Positions 1 to 9,984 of a DNA stretch of 64,000 bases are shown here, piece by piece. Source of the DNA: Rikenellaceae bacterium (GTDB taxonomy: Bacteria > Bacteroidota > Bacteroidia > Bacteroidales > Rikenellaceae); contig SUZH01000008.1 in NCBI GenBank assembly GCA_015060045.1, positions 36,092-100,091 on the forward strand. Reading direction: 5' to 3'. Numbering within the stretch: the stretch's first letter is position 1; every line of letters begins with the position of its first letter. The position numbers were made by a program, and so were the translations under genes. Under the pieces are notes generated by a model that saw only the letters and a list, made by a program, of their open reading frames with translations, did not search any database and was not told the DNA's origin.

Positions 1-2747
1 GCGTAAATCTCGATCGGGTAGCTACGCATGCGCCAACCCGTGAGCTTCATGCACACCTCATCCACGCGGGCCCGACGATCCAGCTGGTAGGTGATCCAGG
101 CGGTGCTCGGTCGGCCGTCGTTCTTCCACTCGCTCAACTCGTTGTCGTCGAAACTCTTCGTTGCCTCCTCCTGATGAACACCTGCCGTAGCCGAGACGAT
201 GTTGACATCGACCTTCGTCGTCGTAAAGGAGGGGGTGAGCGGTGTCTCGCCACGGGTTAAGCGCCCCTCCAACTCATCGCCTGCGATGTAGTCGCTCAGG
301 CCATCTTTGACCTCAATCGGCAGGGTCGAAAGCTCAATCTCTGCCCCCTGCAGCCCCTCGGCACTTGCCGTGATGCGCACCTTGCCCGCCTCGGTGAGCG
401 AACGCACCAGGGCGCGGTTGATACCACACTCGACGGGAAGATCGTGCTTGAGGATGTAGTTATCCTCGCCCTGCGCAATTCCGCCACGCCACTCGGCAGG
501 ACCCTCCACCTCGAAGTGAATCAGGTGGTTGGCGAGCGGACAGCGGCGACCGACTTGATCCACCACCTCAAACTCCAGAAGCACCATATCGGCGCCGTCA
601 GCCTTCCAACCCTTCGGGCTTTGAATCGCTTTCAGGGTGATACGTTGCGGTTTATCAGCTGTTTGCAATGTGGTGCGGCAACACTCCTGGCCGTTTGTGT
701 CATAACCTACGGCCACCAACTCGCCCTTCTCGAAGCGCACATCGGGGAAGGTGAAGAGGAAGCGGTAGCTCTGCTCGCCGCGCCCGAGCGACTTGCCGTT
801 GAGCCACAGCTCGACCTCCTCGGCCGAGGAGACGACATAAATCGGTTTCACGACATCCGCCTTGTAGTTCCAGTGGCCGACGATGTGGATGCGCGGCTGC
901 TCGATATCGACCCAACCGTCCCACATCACCTGATGGGCAAAGAAGGGGTCCTTCGGGATGCGCATCGGGTCGGTGACACCACTGCGGCGGTAGTTTTCGT
1001 CGCCGCGGAAGTGGGTGTTTGTGTCCGAGAAAATGATCTTCACACCACCCGAGCTGACGCGGTCGCCCGTGCCGGGGCGCTCGAGCCAATAGTCGTACCA
1101 ACGGATGACATTCTCGATCGTGAATGCATCCTGGTTGTGGTTGTAGGCGCTCATGTCGTTGCGCTGCTGACCGCGGTAGAGCATGCCCTGGTGGGATACC
1201 TTGTTGGCCTCGTTGCCAACGTGGTAAGGGTAGGAATATTCGTCCCAATATTTACGCAGACCCTCGTCGCGGCAATACTCCATGGCCCACATCGGGTGGT
1301 GCTTACTCTTGTTGATGTAGAGCATCTCGCCGCCATACTCCGCCTCGCGGATGTCGAGCATCTCGCGCGAACCGATGGCACGACCACCGTGCGGATCGAA
1401 CGCGTCGCGGATTGCCTTCATTTCGACCATGTGTTCGCGCGAAATCGACTCGTTGCCACACTCATAGAAGATGATGCTCGGGTTGTTGCGGTTGTAGATG
1501 ATGGCATCGCGCATCAGCTCCTTGCGCTGTTCCCATTGGCGCCCCTCGCGATCCTTTTCGGCATCTCCTGCGGGCATCGCCTGCATCAGACCCACGCGGT
1601 CACACGACTCGATATCCTGCTTCCAGGGGGTGATGTGCATCCAACGCACCAGATTGGCATTGCCCTCCACCATGAGGCCGTTGCTGTAGTCGCTCAACCA
1701 AGCCGGGATGCTCATGCCCACGGCCGGCCACTCGTTGCTCGTGCGTTGAGCGAAGCCCTTGATCTGGATCACGCGGTCGTTAAGCCAAATCATGCCGCGG
1801 CCGAAGCGGGTTTTGCGGAATCCGGTGCGGGTTGCGACCTCATCCACCTTGCGACCATCGACCAGGAGGGCGGTCTTGACCGTATACAAATAGCCATAAC
1901 CCCAGCTCCAGAAGTGCAGCCCCTCGACCTCGGCGGAGGCCTTCAACGTGGTTGTTTCGCCCGCTTGAATCAGCGTGGGTTCACCCTCGAATTGGCGCAC
2001 GATCGCTCCGTCGGGATCGACGACCTGCACCCTGTAAGTGACCTCCTGGGTACGTTTCGTCTCGTTTCTGATCTCCGACTCGGCATGGATCACAGCCGTA
2101 CGCGACTGGATGCGCATCTCGTCGGCGTAGATGTAGACACCCGTCGTCTTGAGGTTGCTATAGAGCGGCAGGGTTTGGTAGAGTTTGTCGGTGACATGCA
2201 GCCAGACATTTTTGGGAATACCGCCATAGTTGGCGTTGAAGTTGCGATCGCTCCACTGGTATTTCGTTTGGGTGGCTCGCTCCTGGTAAGCCCAGTTGTT
2301 GTCGATACGCAGGGCGATGACATTCTCCCCACCGTAGTTGATGTGCGGCGTGAGATCGAAACCGACGGCCATCGCGCCGTTCTCGTGTAGTCCGATGTGG
2401 TGGCCATTGATATAAAAATCGGCACCTTGACGAACGCCCTCAAACTCCACGAAGATCTTCTTGTTTTTGTGCTCCTTCTTCAGGCGGAAATGTTTGCGAT
2501 ACCAAACGATCGTATCCGTCAGGTCGTGAATATTGAGGCGGAAGGCCTCATCCTCGTTGAAGGGGCGGGGTAGGGTCACCTCTTTCCAATCCCCATCCTC
2601 GAAACGCACCTCCTTGGCCGCCGGATCATCCCCGACACGGAGCAACCATTCGGCATTGAAATTATATTTCTTGCGACCATCCGAGGCGGTTGCTACTTGG
2701 CCAATGCCGAGCAAGGCCACGACAAGCAGGAAAATACGCGCTTTCAT
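1..2747 (-). CDS. Glycoside hydrolase family 2 (beta-galactosidase-like) with C-terminal discoidin-like region; partial, runs off the left edge
   Basis: Open reverse frame from ATG at 2747 (MKARIFLLVVALLGIGQ signal peptide) to base 1 with no stop; GH2-like motifs (IFVEFEGVRQGADFYINGHHIGLHENG, NNPSIIFYECGNES). Not in the ORF track because it has no stop inside the window. Confidence 0.9.
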   Translation of the reverse strand, partial: MKARIFLLVVALLGIGQVATASDGRKKYNFNAEWLLRVGDDPAAKEVRFEDGDWKEVTLPRPFNEDEAFRLNIHDLTDTIVWYRKHFRLKKEHKNKKIFVEFEGVRQGADFYINGHHIGLHENGAMAVGFDLTPHINYGGENVIALRIDNNWAYQERATQTKYQWSDRNFNANYGGIPKNVWLHVTDKLYQTLPLYSNLKTTGVYIYADEMRIQSRTAVIHAESEIRNETKRTQEVTYRVQVVDPDGAIVRQFEGEPTLIQAGETTTLKASAEVEGLHFWSWGYGYLYTVKTALLVDGRKVDEVATRTGFRKTRFGRGMIWLNDRVIQIKGFAQRTSNEWPAVGMSIPAWLSDYSNGLMVEGNANLVRWMHITPWKQDIESCDRVGLMQAMPAGDAEKDREGRQWEQRKELMRDAIIYNRNNPSIIFYECGNESISREHMVEMKAIRDAFDPHGGRAIGSREMLDIREAEYGGEMLYINKSKHHPMWAMEYCRDEGLRKYWDEYSYPYHVGNEANKVSHQGMLYRGQQRNDMSAYNHNQDAFTIENVIRWYDYWLERPGTGDRVSSGGVKIIFSDTNTHFRGDENYRRSGVTDPMRIPKDPFFAHQVMWDGWVDIEQPRIHIVGHWNYKADVVKPIYVVSSAEEVELWLNGKSLGRGEQSYRFLFTFPDVRFEKGELVAVGYDTNGQECCRTTLQTADKPQRITLKAIQSPKGWKADGADMVLLEFEVVDQVGRRCPLANHLIHFEVEGPAEWRGGIAQGEDNYILKHDLPVECGINRALVRSLTEAGKVRITASAEGLQGAEIELSTLPIEVKDGLSDYIAGDELEGRLTRGETPLTPSFTTTKVDVNIVSATAGVHQEEATKSFDDNELSEWKNDGRPSTAWITYQLDRRARVDEVCMKLTGWRMRSYPIEIY

Positions 2748-2797
2748 AACGGGCAGTTGGGTTCGTAGTGGTTAGGTGTAAAGGAGCAAAAACGGTT

Positions 2798-4123
2798 TTA
2801 TTCGAGGTCCGAAATATCGACCATCATCAGCGTCAGGCGCTTGCCGTCGGTGAAGTGACCCGATTGGAAGAGCACCTTCGTGCCGTCGGGGCTGAAGCTC
2901 GGGTGGGCATGGTCGGGGCGCATCTTGGTATCCGAAACGAGCCAATGACGCTCGCCCGTAGCTACATTGATCACCCATACGTTGCCGCCAAAGGTGTCGC
3001 CGGCAGCCCATTTGTTGTCGCGCGAGGCGTTGCAGTGCCAGAAGCCGCGACCACGCAGCTGACCCTCCATACCTTGGAGATCATCCTGAAGCTCGACCTG
3101 TCCGATGCACTCCACATCGTCGTTGCGGAGGTTGATGCGGATGATACCGCTCACCTGCTTGCGCAGACGAGGCTGGAAGCCTAAGATGTTGAAGTAGACA
3201 TAATCCTTCGTGGCAAAGGTCTCGTGCGTTACCCAGTCGAGCGGCGTCTCCTTGTAGAGGGGCTTGAAGACCGAACCATCGGCCGTGCAGAACCACATGC
3301 GCTGGTGAGCATCGCCACCCGTCTCGTTGCAGAAGACGATCTCGCCCGGCGTGAAGCGGCTGGCCTGGATGTGTCCCACCTTGAACTCCGTATCGATTAC
3401 TTTGGTTACTTCGCCCGTCGTGAGGTTCATCTTGCGAATGCCGCACAAGGTCGGCTTGATCTTAATCGGCTGGTTCGTCAAGGGAAGGAAGGCGGCCTTC
3501 TCCATGCGCTCACGCTCCTCGGCTGTACCCTCACGCTCGACGGTGATGTAGGCGTAGTCGTCGTTGCAATCTACGGCGTAACCTCCCGGACGACCCATCT
3601 CGGTCGGGAAGGTGGCGATGAACTTCTCGTAGGCGGCCGATTTCTTCACCTTGCCGCGCTTGACGTCAGCAAAGAATTTGTCCAGATCCATGACATACAT
3701 GTTCCATGCACCCTCCTCGCGGCGGCTGATGAACATGCGGTTCGACTTGTTGGCCAGGTAGGCGTTGCCCAGGTTCGGACCCTCGGTGGCCTGGATGATC
3801 TTGCCGGTGGCCATTTCGATGAAGTAGATCTGCGTGGGTCGCCACTTGCGCGTCTGACCGTTGGGCATGGTGCTCTCGATCTCCTCATCGTTGCCGCGGC
3901 TCGAGGAGCGGAACAACAGATACTTGCCGTCGGCTGTCCACATCGGGTCAGTCTGATAGAGGAAACGGTCGTGTTTGAGCGTGTCGGTCAGCATCGTAAT
4001 CGTGTGGCCGGTTGCCTCGTCTACGTAGGTCTGCATCTCCGAAGGGGTGCAGTTGCCAAACTGTGCCAAAGCGGTCGAATAAGCCACCGTGGCGAGTACC
4101 AGAGTCAGGAAAAGTTTTTTCAT
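2798..4123 (-). CDS. Oligogalacturonate lyase-like (PL22-type beta-propeller) secreted protein
   Basis: 441 aa, signal peptide, propeller motifs (DPMWTADGKYLLFRSS, DHAHPSFSPDGTKVLFQSGHF) typical of oligogalacturonate lyases. Confidence 0.75.
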   Translation of the reverse strand: MKKLFLTLVLATVAYSTALAQFGNCTPSEMQTYVDEATGHTITMLTDTLKHDRFLYQTDPMWTADGKYLLFRSSSRGNDEEIESTMPNGQTRKWRPTQIYFIEMATGKIIQATEGPNLGNAYLANKSNRMFISRREEGAWNMYVMDLDKFFADVKRGKVKKSAAYEKFIATFPTEMGRPGGYAVDCNDDYAYITVEREGTAEERERMEKAAFLPLTNQPIKIKPTLCGIRKMNLTTGEVTKVIDTEFKVGHIQASRFTPGEIVFCNETGGDAHQRMWFCTADGSVFKPLYKETPLDWVTHETFATKDYVYFNILGFQPRLRKQVSGIIRINLRNDDVECIGQVELQDDLQGMEGQLRGRGFWHCNASRDNKWAAGDTFGGNVWVINVATGERHWLVSDTKMRPDHAHPSFSPDGTKVLFQSGHFTDGKRLTLMMVDISDLE

Positions 4124-4310
4124 GGTCGGAGAATTAATACATTATGTTACAAATTTACACACGAAATGGATCAAATAAAATAGAATATTATCCATTTCAA
4201 TGTCAATTTGTCCATGTTATCCCCATTTTTTAGTCAACTTTTTGCTGATTGGAGCGATCTGATGGGTGAAATGTGGATTTTTTTTGATGAGGAGCGGTAG
4301 GAAGTAAAAA

Positions 4311-4351
4311 AAGGTGTTTGATCGGCGCATGGGCTTACGATCAAACACCTT
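4311..4351 (-). terminator. Rho-independent terminator downstream of the DUF3127 gene
   Basis: AAGGTGTTTGATCG-13 nt-CGATCAAACACCTT, 14-bp perfect stem, T-run on minus strand. Confidence 0.8.
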
Positions 4352-4399
4352 GTGTGATGGGAGAGGTAATTGAGTGTACCCCCTCCCTTGTGTGTCGGA

Positions 4400-4780
4400 T
4401 TAGAACGGCAGGTCGTCCACCTCCTGTGTAGGAGCGGTGGCGTAGGTCGGCTCGGCCGTCAAGGGCGGCAGGTCGGGCATCGCGGGAGCGGCTGCCGGAG
4501 CAACAGCCTCCTCAACGGGCTGCAGGCGCCATGCGCGGATGTCGGTAAACCAACGGCCGTTGTACTCGCGAGCGTCGATATTCACCGACACCTGGTAGCG
4601 GCTGCCCTCGCGGAGCTTGGCGACATCGTCGGGACGGTTGAAGAACGTAACGCACATTTTGCGCGTGAAGTTGCCACCATCCGAGTAGTCGAAGATTACA
4701 TCCTGACGCTGCCAATCACCACGCGCCGAGGTACCCTTCGTGACGGGCATGATTCTGTATACGGTTCCTTCGAATTCCAT
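4400..4780 (-). CDS. DUF3127 domain protein with SSB-like acidic C-terminal tip (VDDLPF)
   Basis: 126 aa; MEFEGTVYRIMPVTKGTSARGDWQRQDVIFDY resembles DUF3127. Confidence 0.75.
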   Translation of the reverse strand: MEFEGTVYRIMPVTKGTSARGDWQRQDVIFDYSDGGNFTRKMCVTFFNRPDDVAKLREGSRYQVSVNIDAREYNGRWFTDIRAWRLQPVEEAVAPAAAPAMPDLPPLTAEPTYATAPTQEVDDLPF

Positions 4781-4834
4781 AGTGTTGTAAATGCTTTTTA
4801 TTGGTATGAATGATTTGCTACAAAGATAACGCTT

Positions 4835-5659
4835 TTATTCGGTTTGTTCAACTTTTTGTGGTGCGATTCCCATAAAATCGAGCAACGCCTCGGCCGTGCG
4901 TTCGGGCTCCTCGATAAAGCCCATGTGGCCCGAATTTTCGAGGCGAACGACAGCGGCCTGCGGGTGATTTTGGATCATCGCATCGGCCACCTCGGGGGTG
5001 ATGTACTCATCCTGGCAGCCCAGAATAAAGAGCTGACGGACACTGCTTTGGCGCAACATCTCGTTTTGATCCTTACGCTCGATCATGCCGTTGAGAAGTG
5101 CCACGATGCCTTCGTCCTCGGTGACATGTACCTGCTCGGTGAGGTCCTCGATGTAATCCTTCAGGCGCGTGCGGTTCGTGGCCGCAAAGCCGGCTGCGGG
5201 GGCCACGCGGGCCAACAACTCCTTCTTGCCGCTCTTGACGAGCGCAATTTCGCGGCGACGATTCTCCTTTTTAAGCTCCGTATCGGGGTTGGGGGTCGAG
5301 CTGAGCAGCACCAGCCCCTCCAACCGCTCGGGATGGCGCTCGGCCAGCGCCAAGGCGACGTAACCGCCCATCGAGTGACCCACCACCGTGAAACGCGCAA
5401 CGCCGAGCGAGGTCAGTGTCTCGGCCACCGTGTCGGCCAGGAAATCCATCGAGTGGCACTCTCCTTGCACGACCGAGATGCCATGGCCCGGCAGGTCGAG
5501 CGTCACTACACGCGCGCGTTTATAAAGCAGAGGTATGAAATCCTCCCAAACGAGCATCGACTCCAGGTAGCCGTGCAGCAAAACGACACATTTTTCACCC
5601 TGCTCCGAGTCGCAGAGATGAAGGGGTGTTGCCCCCGCCATGATGAATTTTTCGGTCAT
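4835..5659 (-). CDS. Alpha/beta hydrolase
   Basis: [28 protein letters not shown] nucleophile elbow, terminal [10 protein letters not shown]. Confidence 0.85.
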   Translation of the reverse strand: MTEKFIMAGATPLHLCDSEQGEKCVVLLHGYLESMLVWEDFIPLLYKRARVVTLDLPGHGISVVQGECHSMDFLADTVAETLTSLGVARFTVVGHSMGGYVALALAERHPERLEGLVLLSSTPNPDTELKKENRRREIALVKSGKKELLARVAPAAGFAATNRTRLKDYIEDLTEQVHVTEDEGIVALLNGMIERKDQNEMLRQSSVRQLFILGCQDEYITPEVADAMIQNHPQAAVVRLENSGHMGFIEEPERTAEALLDFMGIAPQKVEQTE

Positions 5660-5778
5660 AAAAGGGATCTATTTTCTGCAATTTTACGCAAATTTTCCCG
5701 AAAATAGTCGATTTTTGTGGAGTTTTTCGTAATTTTGAAACTTAAAGCACCCTTCGTGGAGGGGATGATGCGAGAAAA

Positions 5779-6744
5779 ATGTTGACAACGAACTATATAC
5801 TTTGTCATGGATCGGGCAACCGATTTCTGATGCTCGATGCTGTCCGTGAGCCGCAGTTGGAGCGGTTGGCCGACCATCCTGCGCTGGTGGCACGGCTATG
5901 CCGCGAAGTGGGAAAGACCGACGGCCTGCTGCTGACCGTGCGGGTGGAGGATACCTTTGGTATGCGCATGCTGAATACCGACGGTTCGGAGGCCGAGATG
6001 TGTGGTAACGGCATTCGTTGCGTGGCTCGCCAGGCGCAAGCCTACGTGGGCGAAAAGGATACGTTTGACCTCTTTTCGGGTGGTAAACGCCATGCAATCC
6101 GCCGTGAGGAGCCGATCTTCGGGGCGATTCCGACCTACTGTGTGGCGATCGGGATTCGTCGCTCGACGCCCGATTTCGTGCCGTCAATGGGACGTGCGAA
6201 GGGTTTCGTGGGGGAGGTGATCGAGCAGCTCGATCCGACGCTGAAGTTTACCTACCTCAATCTGGGCAATCCTCATCTGGTGGCCGCTGTGGAGCAGATC
6301 GACCTCGATCGACTCTCGATGTTGGGCGAAAAGGTAAAGTCTTTGCAGGAGATGCTGCCGCATGGGACAAATGTCAGCCTCTATCGTCCGCTGGGCGATC
6401 AGACGATCTACACGGCCACCTTTGAGCGTGGGGTAGGGCTCACGGCCTCGTGCGGAACGGCCATGACTGCCTGCTCGACGGCCGCTTGCCTGTTGGGCTA
6501 TTGCCGTCACGGCGAACCGATTACGGTCCGCAACAGCGGCGGCATGGTGCGTTGCTGTTCGATGCTCTCTGACGAGGGGCTGGTAACCACTTTGTCGGGC
6601 AATGCCACCTACGAGGGTGAGGGGGAGATGACGCTCGACCTGGAGAAAGAGACCTTTGCTCTGCAGGGGGCTTTCCGTCCGAGCGAGGAGGAGCGCGCAG
6701 CCTATGACCAATTTTTGAAAACTATTCAAGCAGAAAAACTATGA
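5779..6744 (+). CDS. dapF: Diaminopimelate epimerase
   Basis: GSEAEMCGNGIRCVAR and ASCGTAMTA catalytic Cys motifs; 321 aa. Confidence 0.9.
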   Translation: MLTTNYILCHGSGNRFLMLDAVREPQLERLADHPALVARLCREVGKTDGLLLTVRVEDTFGMRMLNTDGSEAEMCGNGIRCVARQAQAYVGEKDTFDLFSGGKRHAIRREEPIFGAIPTYCVAIGIRRSTPDFVPSMGRAKGFVGEVIEQLDPTLKFTYLNLGNPHLVAAVEQIDLDRLSMLGEKVKSLQEMLPHGTNVSLYRPLGDQTIYTATFERGVGLTASCGTAMTACSTAACLLGYCRHGEPITVRNSGGMVRCCSMLSDEGLVTTLSGNATYEGEGEMTLDLEKETFALQGAFRPSEEERAAYDQFLKTIQAEKL

Positions 6745-7487
6745 TCAATACGTTACTCAAACATCGTTCGATTCGTAAGTTTAAGTCCACGCCGATTCCC
6801 GAGGAGGAGCTGCGCGAGATGCTGGAGGCGGCTTCGCGTGCCTCGACGTGTGGCAATATGCAGCTCTATTCGCTCATCGTGACCCGTGATAAGGCGATGC
6901 GCGAAAAGTTGCTGCCTTGCCACTTCGGTCAGCAGATGGTTGTGGAGGCTCCTTGTGTGGTGACGGTGTGTGCCGATGTGCATCGCTTCTCGATGTGGTG
7001 TGAACAGCGCGATGCCGAACCGGCTTATGATAACTTCGCCTGGTTCCTGACAGCCACGATCGATGCCCTCTTGGCGGCTCAAAACCTGGTGGTGGCTGCC
7101 GAGGCACGCGGGCTGGGTATCTGCTACCTCGGTACGACGATCTATACGGCCGGTGAAATTGTCAAGACGCTCAACCTCCCGAAGGGTGTGCTGCCCGTGA
7201 CGACCATCGTGTTGGGTTATCCCGACGAGAAACCGGAACTGACGGATCGCCTGCCGCAGGATGCCGTAGTCCACTTTGAGCAGTATAACGACTACACGGC
7301 GGCCGAGATCGATGAGCTGTGGGCCGAACGAGAGGAGTCGGAGCTGACCAAGCAGCTCTTGGCCGAGAACGGACTGCCGAATTTGGCGCGCATCTTTACC
7401 GAGCGTCGCTACGTGAAGGAGGATAATGTGGCTATTTCGCGCAGTTATTTGGAGCTGCTGAAAGAGCGCGGATTTATGAATCAATAA
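6741..7487 (+). CDS. NADPH-dependent nitroreductase family oxidoreductase
   Basis: LLKHRSIRKFKSTPIPEEELREMLEAASRASTCGNMQLYS; ATGA overlap with dapF. Confidence 0.85.
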   Translation: MINTLLKHRSIRKFKSTPIPEEELREMLEAASRASTCGNMQLYSLIVTRDKAMREKLLPCHFGQQMVVEAPCVVTVCADVHRFSMWCEQRDAEPAYDNFAWFLTATIDALLAAQNLVVAAEARGLGICYLGTTIYTAGEIVKTLNLPKGVLPVTTIVLGYPDEKPELTDRLPQDAVVHFEQYNDYTAAEIDELWAEREESELTKQLLAENGLPNLARIFTERRYVKEDNVAISRSYLELLKERGFMNQ

Positions 7488-7504
7488 CCTTCGTTGGTTG
7501 CAGG

Positions 7505-9889
7505 ATGAATCGTTGGGTTAGAAACAGCGTTGCGTTGGTCGTGTTGCTCTTGCTGGGCACGGCCTGCTCGGTGACGCGTTATATTCCCGAGGGTGAATAC
7601 CTGCTGGATAAGGTGCGTATCGAGACCGACCGAGAGGTGCCGCGTCGTGAGCGCATCCCGAAAGAGGAGTTTTCGAAGTTTATTCGTCAGACGCCCAATC
7701 GCCGCATCTTGGGAGTGAATGCCTATGTCTGGCTCTACGAACAGGCCGACTCGGCCAAGCACAACGGGTGGAACAACTGGAAGCGCCGCATGGGCGAGGA
7801 GCCGGTATTGCTCGACGCCAATTACACCCGTCGCAGCGCACAAAATCTGAAGGTCTACATGGACTCGAAGGGTTTCTTCCGCTCCGAGTCTGCGTTTGAG
7901 GTGGATACCGTATCGAAGCCCAAACGGGCTACGGTGACCTACCGGGTGCGTCAATACGAACCCTATCGCATCCGCACGATCGACTACGAATTCCGCGATC
8001 GCCAGCTCGAGCCGATCATCCTGGCTGATACGATTCATACGTTGCTCAAATCGGGCGATCGATTCGATATTACGGTGTTGGATGCCGAGCGTGAGCGTTT
8101 GGCGATCTATCTCAAAGAACTTGGTTATTATAACTTTACGGTAGGTAACGTAGAGTATGTGGCCGATACGTTGCGCTCGGATCGTACGGTCGATTTGAAG
8201 ATTGTAATCAAGCAGCATCTGGTCGGCTACAATGAGCGTGGTGAGGCGCTTCGGGAGGATAATTTGGCCTATCAGTTGGGTCAGATCCACCTCTTACCTG
8301 ACTACGATCCCGCCACGATGGCCAATACAGAGGCTGATCCGACAGCACCCAATACGCTCGACACGGCCTCCTACCGAGGACTGAAAATTGTCTATGATAA
8401 GCGGTCGCCGTTGCGCCGTTCTGTATTGCGTCAGGCCGTTTCGCTCAACGAGGGGGCACGTTATGCCACCTCCGAGGTGGAGCGAACCTATTCGGACCTG
8501 ATGGCGTTGGGCTACTTCCGTAGTGCGAAGATCTCGTTCCGCGAGCTGCCTGAACGTGTGGAGCGGGTCGATACGATTCGTGTCTATGACTTCGAGGGAG
8601 AGCAAACCACCCTGCATCGTACGCAGGAGGGTGTGTTGGCCTGCGATATTTTGTGTTCGCCCACGCTGAGGCAGAGTGCTACCGTGGAGGTGGAGGGCTC
8701 TACGACCTCGAGCTTCTACGGACTGAAGGCCACGGTCGGTTATCAGAACCGCAATATCTTCCGAGGTGCGGAGGCGCTCGATATCTCCTTTACGGGTGGT
8801 TATGAGTTTATGAAGGCAAAAGATGCTGCGATGCGTCGTGCTACCGAGGTGGGTGTGACGGCCGGCCTCACCTTCCCTCGCTTCCTCCTCCCCGGCGATG
8901 GCTACTATCGTTCGATCGTACAGCCCAAAACCAAGCTCGAAGCCTCGATCAATTTTCAGGATCGACCCTATTATCGCCGTACCCTCTCCTCGATCGGATT
9001 GGGCTACCAGTGGAGTAATCGTCATTACTCGAATTTTACGTTGCGCCCGATTGATATCAATGTGGTCGATGTGGCACGTCTGGATTCGACCTTCTTGGCA
9101 TCGACGCAGAATAAGTATCTGATTAATAGTTATAAAACGCAACTTATTGCAGGCCTTTCGTTCAGCTACGCCTACAACAACCAGCGTAAGAATCTGGGCG
9201 GTAATGCAACGGTTTTGCGCTTTAATTTCGAGAGCTCGGGCAACCTGATCGACCTCATGGAGCACGCCTTTGCCAAACGCCCTAAAGCACGTGATTACTA
9301 CACCCTCTTCGGTATCCGTTATTCGCAGTACGTGCGTGCCGATTTGAGTGTAAGTCGCAAGATTATGCTGGGCGAAAAGACCGCGCTGGCGGGACGTCTG
9401 TATGGCGGCTTTGCCAAGGCTTACGGAAACTCCGATGCCGTGCCGTTTGATCGCCTCTTCTATGCCGGTGGCTCGAACAGCATGCGCGGCTGGGCGGCTC
9501 GTACACTCGGTCCGGGTTCGGTGCCCGACCCCGATTCGGCCTATCCGACCCAGCTCGGTGACATGAAACTCGAGGCCAACCTGGAGTTCCGCTTCCCGAT
9601 TTGGGGTATTGTGCACGGTGCCACCTTCTTTGACCTGGGAAATATCTGGTATATGAAGTCCAATCCGGCCGAGTATGCCGAGGAGGCGGTCTTCCACTTC
9701 GATGATTTCTACAAGCAGCTCGGTTTTAATACCGGTTTGGGTATCCGTCTCGATATCAAATTTGCCGTGCTACGTCTCGACTGGGGTATTCAGCTCCATA
9801 ACCCCAACCGTCCTGCCGGTGAGCGATGGATTCACAACCTGCGATGGGCCAATACGGCGCTTAATTTTGGCGTGGGTTACCCCTTCTAA
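7505..9889 (+). CDS. BamA/TamA-family outer membrane lipoprotein (TamL-like)
   Basis: Lipobox LLGTACS, POTRA-like N-terminus, C-terminal barrel with FYAGGSNSMRGWAARTLGPG and terminal F. Confidence 0.85.
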   Translation: MNRWVRNSVALVVLLLLGTACSVTRYIPEGEYLLDKVRIETDREVPRRERIPKEEFSKFIRQTPNRRILGVNAYVWLYEQADSAKHNGWNNWKRRMGEEPVLLDANYTRRSAQNLKVYMDSKGFFRSESAFEVDTVSKPKRATVTYRVRQYEPYRIRTIDYEFRDRQLEPIILADTIHTLLKSGDRFDITVLDAERERLAIYLKELGYYNFTVGNVEYVADTLRSDRTVDLKIVIKQHLVGYNERGEALREDNLAYQLGQIHLLPDYDPATMANTEADPTAPNTLDTASYRGLKIVYDKRSPLRRSVLRQAVSLNEGARYATSEVERTYSDLMALGYFRSAKISFRELPERVERVDTIRVYDFEGEQTTLHRTQEGVLACDILCSPTLRQSATVEVEGSTTSSFYGLKATVGYQNRNIFRGAEALDISFTGGYEFMKAKDAAMRRATEVGVTAGLTFPRFLLPGDGYYRSIVQPKTKLEASINFQDRPYYRRTLSSIGLGYQWSNRHYSNFTLRPIDINVVDVARLDSTFLASTQNKYLINSYKTQLIAGLSFSYAYNNQRKNLGGNATVLRFNFESSGNLIDLMEHAFAKRPKARDYYTLFGIRYSQYVRADLSVSRKIMLGEKTALAGRLYGGFAKAYGNSDAVPFDRLFYAGGSNSMRGWAARTLGPGSVPDPDSAYPTQLGDMKLEANLEFRFPIWGIVHGATFFDLGNIWYMKSNPAEYAEEAVFHFDDFYKQLGFNTGLGIRLDIKFAVLRLDWGIQLHNPNRPAGERWIHNLRWANTALNFGVGYPF

Positions 9890-9927
9890 CATCACAAAAA
9901 CGGTTGTGGAGCTTTTGATAAATGATA

Positions 9928-9961
9928 GAGGGAGATTAAAGAACATGCTTTAATCTCCCTC
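9928..9961. terminator. Bidirectional terminator between convergent tamL-like and lptD-like genes
   Basis: GAGGGAGATTAAAG-AACATG-CTTTAATCTCCCTC, 14-bp stem. Confidence 0.75.
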
Positions 9962-9984
9962 ATATTATTTCCGCCTCCCCCCCC

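Noticed and set aside
444-2390. 648-aa plus-strand ORF
   Set aside because: Antisense to the GH2 gene; composition is typical of shadow ORFs and shows no domain motifs.
8294-9697. 467-aa minus-strand ORF
   Set aside because: Antisense shadow of the TamL-like gene; no signal peptide or family motif.
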